A DNA stretch of 64,000 bases. Source: Prinia subflava (lineage: Eukaryota > Chordata > Aves > Passeriformes > Cisticolidae). Positions within the stretch are counted from its first letter, which is position 1. Each line of letters opens with the position of its first letter. The translations under genes were made by a program, and so were the position numbers. The notes under the pieces were generated by a model. That model was not told where the DNA came from and did not search any database. It saw nothing but the letters and a program-made list of their open reading frames with translations. The DNA lies in the NCBI RefSeq assembly GCF_021018805.1, contig NC_086258.1, positions 19,126,692 to 19,190,691 of the forward strand. The letters run 5' to 3'. Shown here one piece after another: positions 47,401 through 58,934 of the stretch.

Positions 47401-50400
47401 CCAGTAAGAAACAAAAACTGAAATAAAAACTCAACCTCTAGTTTGGGCTCAGGTTGGAAGGGGTACTGCAGAGAAACTATTAATTGTAATATCAAGAAAG
47501 GAAATCCACAGCAAGAAGTTGACTGGAAAATCTCATGTGTGGCAGAAGAGCTAGAAGAGACTTGTTCCAGGCCTAGGGAGCACCATGAATAAGGCAAGAC
47601 AAAAGGAAGAAGACAGAGGAAGCAGCAAGGCAAGACTGGGATATCCAAAAGGGAAAAGAGGGAATGTCATTAAGAGATGTGGGTTGGGTAATATTCAGAG
47701 GGTTCTTATTCAGAGGGTTCTTCAAAGAAGAATGAGGAAAGAGAGTCAAGGATCAGAATGATACAGCCACAGAAGCAAGAGACAACTAACATGACATCTT
47801 TAGTACACCAGAGGAAAGGTGAACAGAGGACAAACCAAGTCACGGAGATCAAGGTAAGAGTTTGGAGTGGGAAGACAGAAGAAAGGATGAGTTTCCACAA
47901 GACAATACAGCAAAAGACACAGCAACTCTTGGCAAGGACCGAGAAATGGAAAAAGAAAGAGCAAGAAGTGATGTGGGAAGCTACCCAGGATCAACACAAG
48001 ACAGAAGTTGAGATGAGTTAGGAAAACAAGCAGCAGCTCGACTTCTACAAACTGGGTGTGTGATGGCAGCAAGGGAGACAAGACCAGATGTGAGATGAAA
48101 GAGGCTGGAAGGGAGACTGAAAGCAAGAGCTGAGATCCAGAAACTGCTCGTATGAGAATACTGCTTTCCCACTTTTGTTCCATCAGAAACAAAACCCCAT
48201 TCGAGGCAGACTGGGCAATCTCTCATTCCTTCTCATCCCCCCAGCTCTTCCAGCCAACATTCCCACTAACCTGGCATTTGAAACTCTTCAAATACTCGGC
48301 CCCCACCTGATCTTCTCGCTCAAACCCCGGTGCTTTCTTGTAGCTGCCGGCTGCTGGGACTGAGTCTGGAGGAAAACCAATGGTCTCCAAGCTGTGGGGC
48401 TTCCCAATGGCACCGGGAGGAGACCCACATATATTAGATGGGCTTCCAAGACTGCTGTTCCTACAAAGAATCTAACAGAGGGAACAAGTGTCAGGAAAGT
48501 ACAGCCAGACAGCAGGAACTGCTCAAAGAGAGGCACCCATGGGAGTGCTCAATCACGTTTGTAGATCGATCACACTGACAGCCAACACCACCATACAGAC
48601 TTCCAGCAAACACTCATTAAAAAACAGGAAAAAGCTCCACTGAATGTACACAGTCCCACAATTTACTGTTGTTGCTTTGGAGTGCAGTCTTGTAAAATGT
48701 AACCTACAGCTCTAGTGACATTTATTCTTTCTGAGGCCTCAGAGGTTCCCTGATCAAGTTCCCAACATGACCATAACACTTTTCTCTTTCCTTAGACTAC
48801 AGTGGGTCCTGTCTGACTCTGGGTAGTGGTGTGGAACCTGGAAAGGTGCTGTGGCAGTCACAACAATCAGGCACATATGAGTTATGTGTAATATTGTGGT
48901 TTTTGCTTTCCAGTTGGAAATCTCAAAGTTTTAATGCAGACACAATCAGATATCAACAGCTGCATTAAAAAACCACAATGATTTCCAACACTTCTACTCT
49001 TTGGACTAATACCAGGGATCACAATCACATGCAACAAAGCTAGTTTTGCACTGTAGATGAAGCCACAGACAGCAGCAAAGGAATTGGAGATTTAGAGAAT
49101 GTGTCCACCTGGATGAACGCAAATATCCCATTTCTCTGGGACAAGAAATTATTTGCCTCCACTGGCAAGCACGACTGTGCTTCAGACATCACAGATTCAA
49201 ATGTGGCACAGTCTGGGCTGGCATTAGGGAAGAAAAAAAAAAAAAAAGGAGCAGCCTACAATGTTTTTCTTTTATTTTTATACAGACATTCTGCTGTCCA
49301 CGCTTCCCTACAGTCGCAAAGATAACTACTCACTGTGGTGGAGGTGGGGCTAGTTGGCAGAGTTCCTGATTTATTCCACACCTACAGTATAAATACAAAA
49401 CAGAACAGGCCACGTGAGGCTGGCTGCTACAGGGACCTTTTTCTCTGATTAATTCATCATGTAAAATGATCACCAGCAAAGCCATATTTGTTTGCAAGCT
49501 ACATGCAGATGCCCTGTGATGAAGTCATAGACAGACATGTGTTGCCATTTGGCACATACCCAAGGATTAGGAAAGTCTGTTTAAAAGAATAAGAGCTTGA
49601 GACAGACAAGACCTAAACAGCCTAAAAGTAGGAGATATCTTCAACTGCCCTGCAGTTTTCAGAGAATTTAAACGATACCTTCGTAAGATGGAGGGGTTTG
49701 GGGTTTTATTGCTTTCCAGTGTTATTTATAAAGAGACAATATTATGTCCAGACTTTTCAGGATCTGTTTAGAATTCTACCTGCAATTCAGGTTAGGACAA
49801 CAATGAACTGCTAGGTTGGCTTAAACACAGCTTCTCTTTTCAAACAGAGGGAATAAAATAAAGCAGAGGTCCTAGATGTGTTCACCTCAGTCAGACCAGC
49901 TTCAAATGAGTTAAATTCATGTCATTGTACCTTCTCAAAATCCCAGCCAACCATTTGAAAAGGTTACACACCTTATCAAGTGCAGTACAAACAGTAAAGA
50001 CTCAACAAAAGAAAGAAAGAAAGAAAGAAAGAAAAAGCTAAAGCTAAGTAAAAATGTAGTCTAGCATTCCATGGGTTTCTAATCTGACTCTGAATATCTG
50101 TTCAGCACTTAGACATCTCCTTTCTTGTATGGACAACTAACTACCAACAATCTAGGGCAATACTGAAACATATCCCAGAGTTTAGCTACCTCCAGAAGTA
50201 CAAGAGGGAGGGAACTAAGGATATCCTATAATGCACCACACAATATGCACTCTGAGATTACATATGTAAACAAACTCAATTGTAGTTATGTACTTTAGAG
50301 GCTGTTGGCTCACAGCCTTTAATTATAGGTCTTGGAAGCTAAGCCTAATCTGTACCTCCAGACAGGAAGGAGTTGGACTTCATGTGCGGATGTATTCCAC

Positions 50401-53400
50401 TTTCCTGAAAGTACATCAACAAACTCTGCACAGAAAGGAAGGCCTAGAATTTTTATAGGTGAGAGGACAATACTAAAGCCACTGAATGTATGTTCCAAAA
50501 CACCAGATCCCTCTAAAAAGCATGGAGCTGACACATAAAAGAAAAATCTCATATCCTCTGGGCTTTTGATACTTTTCTTGGGAGGAAGAACAGTGACTCA
50601 GAGAAACACAAATCTGCACAATATGGACAAGGCTTCTTGACAGGGCTACATACATTGCTAAGGTCTGGGGCGTGTGGACTGGAAGGGCTGACTGGAACAG
50701 AGTCCCCAGCTGCTGAGGGCATGTACATCACTGGTGCTGTCTGCGTGGGGCTGGACACGGCCGAGGATTGCTGTAAATCTTCACTGAGCGCAGGCTCTGC
50801 AGGAGACAAAGCACAGGGGACACCACTCAGAGCTGGGCAACTGCCACTGGGCACCAGACACTTAGGAACAAGAATACTCAGATGTTCCTGAGAGAAAAAA
50901 TACTCCTCAAGCACCTACTTATAAATAGAAGTAAGGAGAAATCTTATTTGGCTCATTTGCTTATCTAATATTCCTCACGTTTTTACTGTCATCACATACA
51001 CACTGTGCTGCTCATTAATGCTTATCCAAAATTATCTTCCCTGGATGAACTGTGTTATTCATTCAGCTCTCTTGAACTAAGCAGAATTTCCCTCTTTGCT
51101 TGGCACAAAGTTGATGGGTGCATTATAATTATCTGAGGGAGTTAAAGTTTCCATCTGTGCTCAGTACAAATCATTACAAAAAAAAGTGGTGCTGGTTTGG
51201 AAGATAGAGTCTGTAAGTTTGTAGGAACTACATCTAACACTCAGCATCCTAACAAAAACCATAGAACTGATGCTAAATCTATATTTCAATATCCTCAAAA
51301 TGCTGTTTTCTTGCTATTAATCAGTAAAACTCAGGTTAAGAGCAGATATAATATATGGACTCCTGTTACTTTAATTGCATTAGGCCTCTCCTTGTTGACC
51401 TTGTAGGAAGGACTAAAAGATACAAATCCTTAAGACAGCACAAGAAATAACCAAGTTGAAATGACCTAAGTGCCACAAAATGTTATTATAAATAATATAA
51501 TAGCAAGTGTAATAATCTTATTAGGAATAAGGCATCCCTAAACAAAAATATCATGTTATACCCAAGGAAGTTTGCTAAACACTGTTCCTTTATCAAGATT
51601 TCATTTCCTAAAGCTTGCTGTGTAGTTGCACTGCTGTGTTTTGGGCCATTTCAGCCCACAGCTCCAGCTATAATTACTGCTTGTCAACAAGGCTTCCTAT
51701 AAAAGGAACTGCACAACCTGTAGGGAATTTACTCTCCCCATTCCTTGTCAAAGGCAGCAATTACTAATTCCCTCATTTACAAAGGATAATCAAATGACAA
51801 AGAGATTTTCTCAAGGCCATGTAGGGAGTCGGTATCAGAACAAATCTAGTGAGTAACCTGCTCTAATTGTTGCAAATTCAGCAGTGAGACTGCAGAGCAG
51901 CAACTGAGGAAGAGCCCTAGCACAGGAACGAACCATTATTTATGAATTTTAGGACCACATGCATGTAGAACTTCCACAACCAAAACTGCATCACTAGTTT
52001 ATAGTTGATTAAAGTGAGGATTGAAATAATGCCCTGTAAGTCAGGGAGCTATTGAGAAAAGAGGATTTGAGATAAAGCAGTAAAAAAACCCAGCTGCATA
52101 TTTTTGTTCTCCAACCTGACTTAAAGACTTAAACTCTAAGTGAAACTTCATAAAGAGTAAAATAGCATTCTTTTTTATGGATTAATAAATTATCTAGAGT
52201 CAGTAACTTTATCTTCAGCTTTTTAAGATAGAACCCTTGGCAATTTAGCCAGGTACAGGTCATCCATGTACAGAAAAGAAGCAGCTTTCTCCACTTCCAC
52301 CCTCCTGACCTGACACCAGAGACCTGAGCAGGTGAGAGGGAACAGAGGGAGATCCTTCAAGGGACAGTGCAGGGAGAGCTAAAGGCTGAGTCCCACAGGC
52401 CACCTGCTGCCTCCAGCTCTGCCAACACCTCCCACAGCAGCACAGTTTTATAGAAATCAAAGTTTAACCCTTCACAGAAGCTCTGGTTTTGCAGCTCTAC
52501 ACTCAGACTCTCTTGGTAAGAAGCTTCCCACAGCTCAAACATCCAGGAAAGGTGAGAGAAGTAGGGCACGTACGTTCTACGTGTGCAAAGGCACAGAAGG
52601 GTCCTCGGGGACAGCTGCCAGACTGCTGCATATCATTGCATTTGGTGGATTTGTAGATCTAAGGTTAGGAAAAAAACACAAAAACACCAAACAGAAATGA
52701 ACAGAAAATAACAGCGACCACCAGGTAACAGAAGAACTATGAAGGTATTTGACAGCAAGGTAAGGACACAGAGAAGAGGTGCAAAGGCCAGCAGAGCTCA
52801 GGGTGACCATTTCAGTGCTTTGCTTCAAAGAAAGGAACACCCACTATAGTTCTGGGAACACCAAAATATGCCCATGACAGCTAGAGCTCACCCAGAGACC
52901 AACCCACCACACACCAGCTCACCCAAAGGTCACCCTCTGCCATGAAGTCCCTCAGACTCACTGGAAGCTCCATGGACATTACAAATGGCAAAAGGTAGGA
53001 AACAGCTGACAGATGACAGCACAGAAAGTTGCAGCCATGTGTTTGCAAGGAAAATAACAAACCATTGACAAGGACTGTAGCAAATGGATTATTCCCTTTC
53101 CCCCCAGTTTGACAGGCGGTGACAATGGTTACTGTGCAGATACGGGCCCCACAAAGCTTTTCAACACTGTAACATGAAGCACACTACGAAAAGGTCTTAA
53201 TTACACTTTCTGTAAGGATATTGGAATGCTTTGGGCATGCTCACAGCTAAGAGCTTGGTGGTGTTTAGTGCTATCAACATGAACCACAAACTCTTAGTCA
53301 AGGAAACAGATGCTGTTTGCTCACATGCAGACCCACTTTGTGCTTTCCAAAGGCCTCCCATACCTGAGACTGCTCCTATACTTGAGTTTTCCCCACTTTT

Positions 53401-56400
53401 CTTACCTCCTCCCATACAGTCTACTGTGTCAAGCAGCTGAATTGTAGCTTACTCCCAACATGCAGCTTCTCTGTATCCCAGGACCACACTACAAGCAGCC
53501 CACATGCTCTCCCACCCGGCACAGTAATTTACTTTGCAAGACTGGAATGCTTGTGCTTTTCCAGCAGGGCAGAGTGAGGAGGTTACTGTACCTCAGGATG
53601 GAACTGCTGCTCTGTGCGGGTGTGGCAGTACTGGCAGGAGTCTCCATTTTCACACTTACTGGGATCTCCCCACTCGTCCCCGTGTTTCACACTGGGACAC
53701 GGCGAAGATCTGTGGAAATCAGGGAGCAGGAGAAGGCATCAGACTCACAGACGTGCTCTGGGCTTTGATTTCTTTGGGCAGGTGGAGGGAGGAGATTCCC
53801 CCCTCTGACCCACCCCTGGAGGATCCACTGCATCCAGCTCTGGGTCCCCCAACATCAGAAGGATGTGGACCTGCTGGAGCTAGAGAGCCAAAAAGGTGCT
53901 CTGAGGGCCCCTCTGCTCTGGAGCCAGGCTGGGAGCACTGGGAGTGTTCAGCCTGGAGGAGACTCCAGGGAGACTTCAGAGCCCTTCCAGTGCCTGAATG
54001 GGCTCCAGAAGAGCTGGAAAGGGACTTTGGACAAGGGCCTGGAGTGTCAAGACAAGGGGGCATGGCTTTAAATGGAAAGAGAGTAAGTTTAGATTAAATA
54101 CAAGGGAGAAATTCTTCCCTGTGAGGGTGGTGAGGCCCTGGCACAAGTTGCTCAGAGCAGCTGTGGCTGCCCCTGGATCCCTGGAACTGTTCAAAGCCAG
54201 GCTGGATGGGGCTTGGAGCAGGCTGGGATCATGGAAGGTGTCCCTGCCCATGGCAGGGATGGAACAAGATGAGCTTTAAAGTCCTTTCCAACCCATTCCA
54301 AACTGTGATGTTACAATTCCTCAGTCGGGGGCAGGTTTGGCTGCCCACCCTCAGCTGTACAATCTGCTTGGCTGCTGCTTCCCCAGCCCCCACCCAGCTG
54401 CTATTGCATCTTCTCCCCCTTCTTCCAATTTCCTAATGAAAAAAACATGGCTTAATTCTCCATTTGAAACGAAATACAACTTGAACCAGCATAACAATAT
54501 TAGCAGCTGATGTGATTAGTGTCAGAGATGCTGGGTCTGGTTTCTGTTTTGGAACTGCACCTTCATAGAAAGCTAAGAAGTTAATTGGCTAATCCTAAAA
54601 CACATAATACCCTTACAGCAGTATGTTTCCAGGTTTATAGTATGGCCATGTGGAAAAGAGGCTGAGTCAGGTCACTGGGGAAAAGGCAAGTCCGTTCTCT
54701 TTCCCCCAGCCAGGAGCAGTTCCTTTTCCCAGATCTGAATTTTTGCCGTGACCTACTTCCCCTGCTCTTTATGCTCTTAACCATTCCCTCAAACAACAGC
54801 AGAGGGAAGCAGATAGCAGCACCAGCACAGCCACATCAGCTGGGGTGGGGAAAACAGCAGTGAGTGGAAAGCAGCAGAGAAGCTTTCACCTCTTCCCCTT
54901 CCCAAAGGGCCCAGGGAGAGGCAAAAACCACATAGCTGCTGCCTGCAGACTGCCCTAGTGGTTCTATTTCTCCTTAAAGCTTTGAGATTAACATTCCTTT
55001 GATTGCTGCCTGTTTTATTTTTATAAAAAATGGCATTTCAGTGCCAATTCAAAAATTTCTGTAAGTGCTGGGGGTGGGAAAGAGAAGTGAGAACATCCCT
55101 GGTATTTTCTCTCCTGGCTTTCTGGTCTGCTCCTACGTTTTTCAAAAAGGAACTAAGGAAAAGCCCCACTGAGACCACAACAAAAGCTCTGTTGTGTTGG
55201 AGGAAATGAGGGCCTATAATTTGGATGAAATGCGTTCAGGGAGACACAGCACACTGAAAAATCCAGTGACAGCAGGGTGACAGAACACCCTGGTGCCTCT
55301 AAAGCAGAGCCTTTAGCAGCTGGTTAAGAATGCATGTCCAGCTCCAGCCCCTCCTGATGATCCCCATCAGCAGGCATACACAACAAGCAGCCTGATGATT
55401 CTGAATCCTTTACCATGAACACATTGTTGTGTGTTTGTTTCTAGATGGGGATTAAAACTTTCTTTTGTTTTCTCTTCCCTGCACTGCTTTCCAAAGCAGA
55501 AGTTAATGTGGCAAGGGAAAGCCAGACTCAGGTTTTCTTTGCTATAAAATCAGAGTTATAACATGATTTAACAATTCATTTATTAGAGTACTAGTTACCA
55601 TACACAGGATAACTTCTTGTTTAGTTTGTTATCTTTCTGCTAGGAAGAAATAACACACCATCACACCTCTCAGTACATGGCTTGGAGACACACTAAAAAC
55701 AACTATCTAGTGGTCAAAATCCTGCCCCCTGCACCACAGATTTCCAATGTACTGCACCACTCAGCTGGGAAGTACAACACCCAGGACCCAGTACCTGTAT
55801 TTATGTTTTCTTGGGCTTCGTCTTCTGTCTTTGCTATTGTGGTAGTAGGGACAGGCATAACCCTGGCGACAGAGCCGGGGGGGTTTCTTACACTGCTCTG
55901 TCTTGTAATTTCCCAACACATACGTTGTATCTGCAAAAAAAACCCCAATGAGTCAAGAGAGATGACCACAATCCATATTTACTACAGCAGAGTTTTGGAC
56001 AGGAGCTGGCACTGCCCAGACCAACCTTTCCCAGCCCCACAAAGCCTCAGTGACACTCACCCTGCCACCTTGGCTCCTCACTGAGTATTTTCTCTATCAT
56101 GGCATGGCTGGCAGCCACCGCAGACTGACCCTCGATGCCTCCTTCAGATGTTGTCTGACCATTCTGTAAAGCTTCCATCGCCTGAAGCTCTCTTCAGGGA
56201 CAGAGGTAAATGAACAAACAGACTGAGCAGAGGAAGAGTCACATAAATGTGTATAAAAACTGTCATACTGGAGCATTTGCTAAGTGGGTGCATTTCAGCC
56301 ATGCACGTTTTGTCAGAATATCTTTATCTGAACAGCAACTGCAATAAAAATAAGTCTTCATTCCCTGGGAATTTCAGATGCACTGTTTTGACCCCCTCCA

Positions 56401-58470
56401 TCAGATTCCACAGTGTGATCCCTTCCCCCATTTCAAGAATCCTCCCTGGAGGTTTTTTACATTTGCCTTATTAGGAAGGGATATCTCACTTCAGGCTGAA
56501 GCACTACCGTCCTTCCATCATCTCACTTTTCACTTGGGTACAGAAATTACCTTTTCCATCATGTCCTTTTGCATTTGGGTTCAGAAATGACCCTTTTCCC
56601 AGGAAGCCCAAGCTCTACTGACCTGATGTCGTACACGGGGGAGCGCAGGTCATGGGGCCCGTGAGCAAAGGCGCAGTGGACGCCGTTCTTGGTGCAGTTT
56701 CCCTTGGAGTCTGTCTCATGGATGCAGATTCCAGTTTTGTAGTAGCGCAAGTGATACCTCCTCTCCGTGTCTCCAGTAGTTCTGTGCAAGAAGGGACACC
56801 TGAGGAAGGAAGGAAGGGAGGAGCAGACAAGGTTTAGTCACACAGGTGAGGGATTCAACTACCACAAGACACTTTGCTGAGAGAAGATGCTGCAGTTGAC
56901 ACCATCTTTGCTAACTCTGCCCCTTCTTTTATGTTGTGCCTTCCAACACGTCAGAGAACCCCTAAACCTGACACTACAAAGGATGTGAGAGTTTTCCCTC
57001 CCTAAAATAAAACGGGATTATTAATCCAGCAGCACTTCATTATTCCAGACAAGTGGCTGCCAGGGATCTGGAAAAGAGCAAGGATGTGGGACAAGGAAGG
57101 GCAATTACAAAACGACCATTTTAACTTGTTTTGTTTCCCCTTTTAGGCAGAAAAACAATCTGCATTGAGAAGTAAAACAGAAATATGACAAGATGGAATG
57201 GGCAAAGTTCAGATATTGCAGCATCAAGGTAAAAATACAAATGAGCAAAGGTTCCTAGATGACAATGGCTTTTATTCACTGGGTTTGAGCCATGTATCAA
57301 CCAGTGATCTAGAAGCCAAAGCCCACAAACATCCCATTTCCAGTTCCTTCCAGATCTCCTCTAGCAGGGAAGAAAGTATTGAAACTGAAGCCTCAGGCCT
57401 GAGGGACTATTCTGTTCTGTTGTAGTCACAAAAACGTTACTTAATCGAGTTGAAAAATCATAAAAAAAAGTTTTGCCAATAAATAGCATTTTTGTTTGTT
57501 TATACTGGCACCACAAAGGGGAACTGAAATTCCATCTCTCTACAGCATCTCTCTATAAAACACTCTCCATGTTTGACCACAGTTTGGCCACATTATTTAT
57601 CCCATATCTGTCATATGGCTAAAGATATATTGCTGTGTTAACCCCTTAATTGCAGGGCTCTGCCACACACACAGCAGAAAGATTTGCAGTTTTGCCCCAG
57701 TTGAACTTACTGCAGTCATGGGGGGAGAACACCCAAAACCTCCAAACTCTCCCTCATGTTGCCATATGCTGGGTACCTCTCTGTTCTCTACTGGCTTCTT
57801 CAAAGTTCAGAAAGACAAAATAAAAAGCTGGGACAGATAACTCAGGGGGCAGATTGAAGGACAAAGTTCCTCCTCTTTCTTCAATCTGTGAAAAACTAAG
57901 ATACTCTGCTAGTAAGCAAGAGCTGAGAGTCAGGGACTTAAGAGAACAGAGTGTTTCTGAACTCATTTGTCTCACTGAGCTGTTTTTCCCACGTCAGCTT
58001 TGCTGAAGAGGCTGAAGCTCATGAGACAATGGGGTCCCAAGAGCTGAATTCCCATCTAAGTCACCCTCAGTACTGTCTCTGCAGCAGGCCTGAAGCACAC
58101 AGGCTGCTACTCCAGATTTTACATCTGGTCTCACGTTACGTACGTGACAAAGCTGCTTTACTGCTGACTTGCCTCATCTCCGCAAGAGCTGCCTGGAATC
58201 ATCACCTGGCCTGATCCCAAAAGCCTAATGCCTGAAAAGCAGGGAGCAGCCTCTACTCACTCGTCTCCTTCGGGGCAGATGCCCGTGGTCTCGTCATACT
58301 TGGTGCAGTAGATGTCGGGGCTGTAGTTGAAGGTGCCGTCGCGGCGGCGGATGGACCTGCGCCGGCGCTGGTTGACAAAGTGCCAGTGGAAGCAGGTGTA
58401 GGGCCGGTGCTGAGTGCACTTGTGCTGCACGAAGAGCGGGCACTGCTCCGTGCGGAACTCCTTCAGGTAC
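35270..58470 (-). CDS. UNK: Unkempt RNA-binding zinc-finger protein, exons 2-16 (5' partial)
   Basis: UNK binds mRNAs with six CCCH fingers and represses translation, shaping neuronal morphology. Exons in transcript order on -: 58470-58261, 56799-56623, 56191-56061, 55930-55795, 53709-53592, 52658-52574, 50796-50654, 48471-48271, 44140-44072, 43380-43206, 42072-41971, 40446-40258, 37453-37272, 36766-36509, 35425-35270 (stop TGA at 35272-35270). All junctions are GT/AG and phases close, giving about 776 residues. Human UNK has 810, the difference being exon 1 (about 38 residues), which is not in the window. Order: CCCH fingers, Ser/Pro-rich linker, coiled coil, C-terminal RING-like domain. A 48-nt in-frame exon at 49381-49334 may add 16 residues. 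The gene converges with UNC13D. Confidence 0.96.
35467..36175 (+). mobile_element. solo LTR, antisense in the last UNK intron
   Basis: The element runs from TGTCCTGGGTTATG to ACCAAGACA (TG...CA, 709 bp) and is flanked by CACAC on both sides (35462-35466 and 36176-36180). The flank is a CA run, so the exact duplication is ambiguous. Internal landmarks are ATAAAAATGGGGACAC near 35762, a T-rich run near 36000 and GGTAAAGAACCGTTC near 36060. These resemble a long LTR family I remember as abundant in songbirds, in + orientation. No internal viral genes remain. It ends 41 nt from the last UNK exon. Confidence 0.8.
36509..37453 (-). other. UNK: UNK coiled-coil exons
   Basis: Exons 37453-37272 and 36766-36509 encode NSSIWEHFASGSFSP and then a long charged helix: ARLRQELDEA, KQWEESWKQAKQ, ACDAWKKEAEEA, ELAREQREALELQVKKLQEE. 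The heptad spacing of Leu, Ala and Val is typical of a coiled coil. It leads into the RING-like domain in the last exon. Confidence 0.88.
37454..40257 (-). other. UNK: UNK intron between exons 40446-40258 and 37453-37272
   Basis: About 2.8 kb of AT-rich intronic sequence. I see no exon, RNA gene or recognisable transposon in it. Confidence 0.7.
40447..41970 (-). other. UNK: UNK intron with long A/G tract
   Basis: Intron of about 1.5 kb between exons 42072-41971 and 40446-40258. It holds the 100-bp A-rich purine tract at 41623-41722, which is a pyrimidine tract in the pre-mRNA. No exon-like sequence is seen. Confidence 0.7.
41623..41722. repeat. A-rich homopurine tract
   Basis: About 100 bp of A runs with scattered G on +, with only rare C or T. 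It is low complexity and not a processed-gene tail, since no coding sequence precedes it. In the UNK transcript it reads as a U/C-rich tract about 250 nt after the donor at 41971. Confidence 0.93.
42669..42706. repeat. A/G-rich low-complexity tract
   Basis: Short homopurine tract on + (A runs with G, then GAAGAAG) in the UNK intron between exons 43380-43206 and 42072-41971. Confidence 0.85.
43670..43717. repeat. 21-bp direct repeat, two copies plus a partial third
   Basis: Unit AATCACAGCCATGGGCCACAC, written here as AATCACAGCC followed by ATGGGCCACAC. It lies in the UNK intron just upstream (transcript sense) of exon 43380-43206. Confidence 0.88.
44141..48270 (-). other. UNK: UNK intron between exons 48471-48271 and 44140-44072
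   Basis: About 4.1 kb. The half nearer the donor (about 47480-48170) is strikingly purine-rich on +, hence pyrimidine-rich in the transcript. A 15-bp direct repeat (ATTCAGAGGGTTCTT twice) lies at 47693-47722. The rest is AT-rich without recognisable exons, RNAs or transposons. Confidence 0.7.
49334..49381 (-). other. UNK: candidate UNK cassette exon, 48 nt
   Basis: On the UNK strand there is an acceptor (TATTTATACTGTAG) then 48 open nucleotides and then a consensus donor GTGAGT. It would be inserted at phase 0 between exons 50796-50654 and 48471-48271, which are also joined at phase 0. It would add VWNKSGTLPTSPTSTT to the Ser/Pro/Thr-rich linker. The standard protein reads correctly without it (DLSN joined to ILCRNSS), so if used it is alternative. 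I do not recall this segment in the mammalian sequence. Chance occurrence is possible for so short an exon. Confidence 0.55.
50007..50036. repeat. (GAAA)n microsatellite
   Basis: About seven units of GAAA in the UNK intron upstream (transcript sense) of the candidate cassette exon. It reads as a UUUC run in the pre-mRNA. Confidence 0.92.
50797..52573 (-). other. UNK: UNK intron between exons 52658-52574 and 50796-50654
   Basis: About 1.8 kb of AT-rich sequence. Nothing recognisable is seen in it beyond the splice sites. Confidence 0.7.
53831..54310 (+). mobile_element. CR1 LINE, 5'-truncated 3' end
   Basis: Matches the familiar avian CR1 3' end. Recognisable stages are CATCCAGCTCTGGGTC, GTTCAGCCTGGAGGAGAC, GAAATTCTTCCCTGTGAGG, GGTGAGGCCCTGGCACA, GGAAGGTGTCCCTGCCCATG and a final CTTTCCAACCCATTCC. 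It is in + orientation, so antisense to UNK, in the intron between exons 55930-55795 and 53709-53592. No intact reverse transcriptase frame is present. CR1 is the main LINE of birds, which supports the avian assignment. Confidence 0.95.
54311..55794 (-). other. UNK: UNK intron segment beyond the CR1
   Basis: The remainder of the intron between exons 55930-55795 and 53709-53592. It is non-coding, and I see nothing else in it. Confidence 0.65.
56800..58260 (-). other. UNK: UNK intron 2
   Basis: About 1.5 kb between exons 58470-58261 and 56799-56623. No exon, RNA or transposon is recognisable. Confidence 0.7.
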
Positions 58471-58816
58471 CTGCGGGGACAGGCACCGGCGTTGGGACAC
58501 GGGGCAGAGCCAGCCCGCAGAGCCCCGAGCCGTGCCCAGCACAGAGGGCTGCGCTGTCCTTCCCACACCCTCCCTGCCGCCCCTCCCGGGATGGAGGCTG
58601 CGAGCTGCCGCTGTTTGTGATGGCAAGAGATCCATTACACACAGGAATGCAACCAGAGCTGAAATCACTTTCTGTCCGGATCGGTTTGAAGAGGCTTTTC
58701 ACAAGCTTAGGAAACAGTTTGTGAGAAAATAGAAGTCTTAAGTACCTTTTTAAAGTACCGTTCTAAATCTGTGACCTATCTGGGCAAAATGGAGTTTCCT
58801 TCCTCCATGTTCAATT

Positions 58817-58934
58817 AAAAAACCAAGAAAACCCACAACCAACAACACCCTCCCCCACCACCACCCCCCCCAAAAAAAACCCAGAAAAAAACCCCCACCA
58901 AAAATCCAAAAAAAAACCCAGAAAAAAACCCCTC
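58817..58934. repeat. A/C-only low-complexity tract
   Basis: About 118 bp almost devoid of T and G on +, alternating A runs and C runs (CCCAGAAAAAAACCCC type blocks). It reads as a G/T-rich tract in the UNK pre-mRNA about 350 nt upstream of the exon 58470-58261 acceptor. Confidence 0.88.

Larger units (their letters stand above)
41971..50796 (-). other. UNK: UNK Ser/Pro-rich linker exons
   Basis: Exons 50796-50654, 48471-48271, 44140-44072, 43380-43206 and 42072-41971 encode the low-complexity linker (SSAVSSPTQTAPVMYMPSA, SPSSPHAPDLSN, SSISSSITSSLAATPPSP, ALDDLDLNEFGVAALEKTF). This segment in mammals contacts translation and deadenylation factors. The candidate cassette exon falls between the first two exons. 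The exon at 44140 starts with an extra CAA (Gln) codon relative to my memory of the human protein. Confidence 0.88.
52574..58470 (-). other. UNK: UNK CCCH zinc-finger exons (fingers 1-6)
   Basis: Six exons carry the six CCCH fingers. They are recognised by these pieces: CPLFVQHKC with CFHWH; YCTKYDETTGICPEGDE with CPFLH (split across the exons at 58261 and 56799); GICIHETDSKGNC with CAFAH; EQCKKPPRLC with CPYYH; PCPSVKHGDEW with CQYCH; KCNDMQQSGSC with CAFAH. A basic RRRRSIRRRDG segment lies between fingers 1 and 2. All metal ligands are present, so RNA binding should be intact. Confidence 0.92.

Noticed and set aside
47800..48192. 130-codon open frame on - in a UNK intron
   Set aside because: Leu/Phe/Ser-rich product of the pyrimidine-rich strand; it lies outside any spliced UNK exon and has no domain.
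53534..54097. 187-codon open frame on + near a UNK exon
   Set aside because: It merges the antisense of UNK exon 53709-53592 with CR1 sequence; not a gene.
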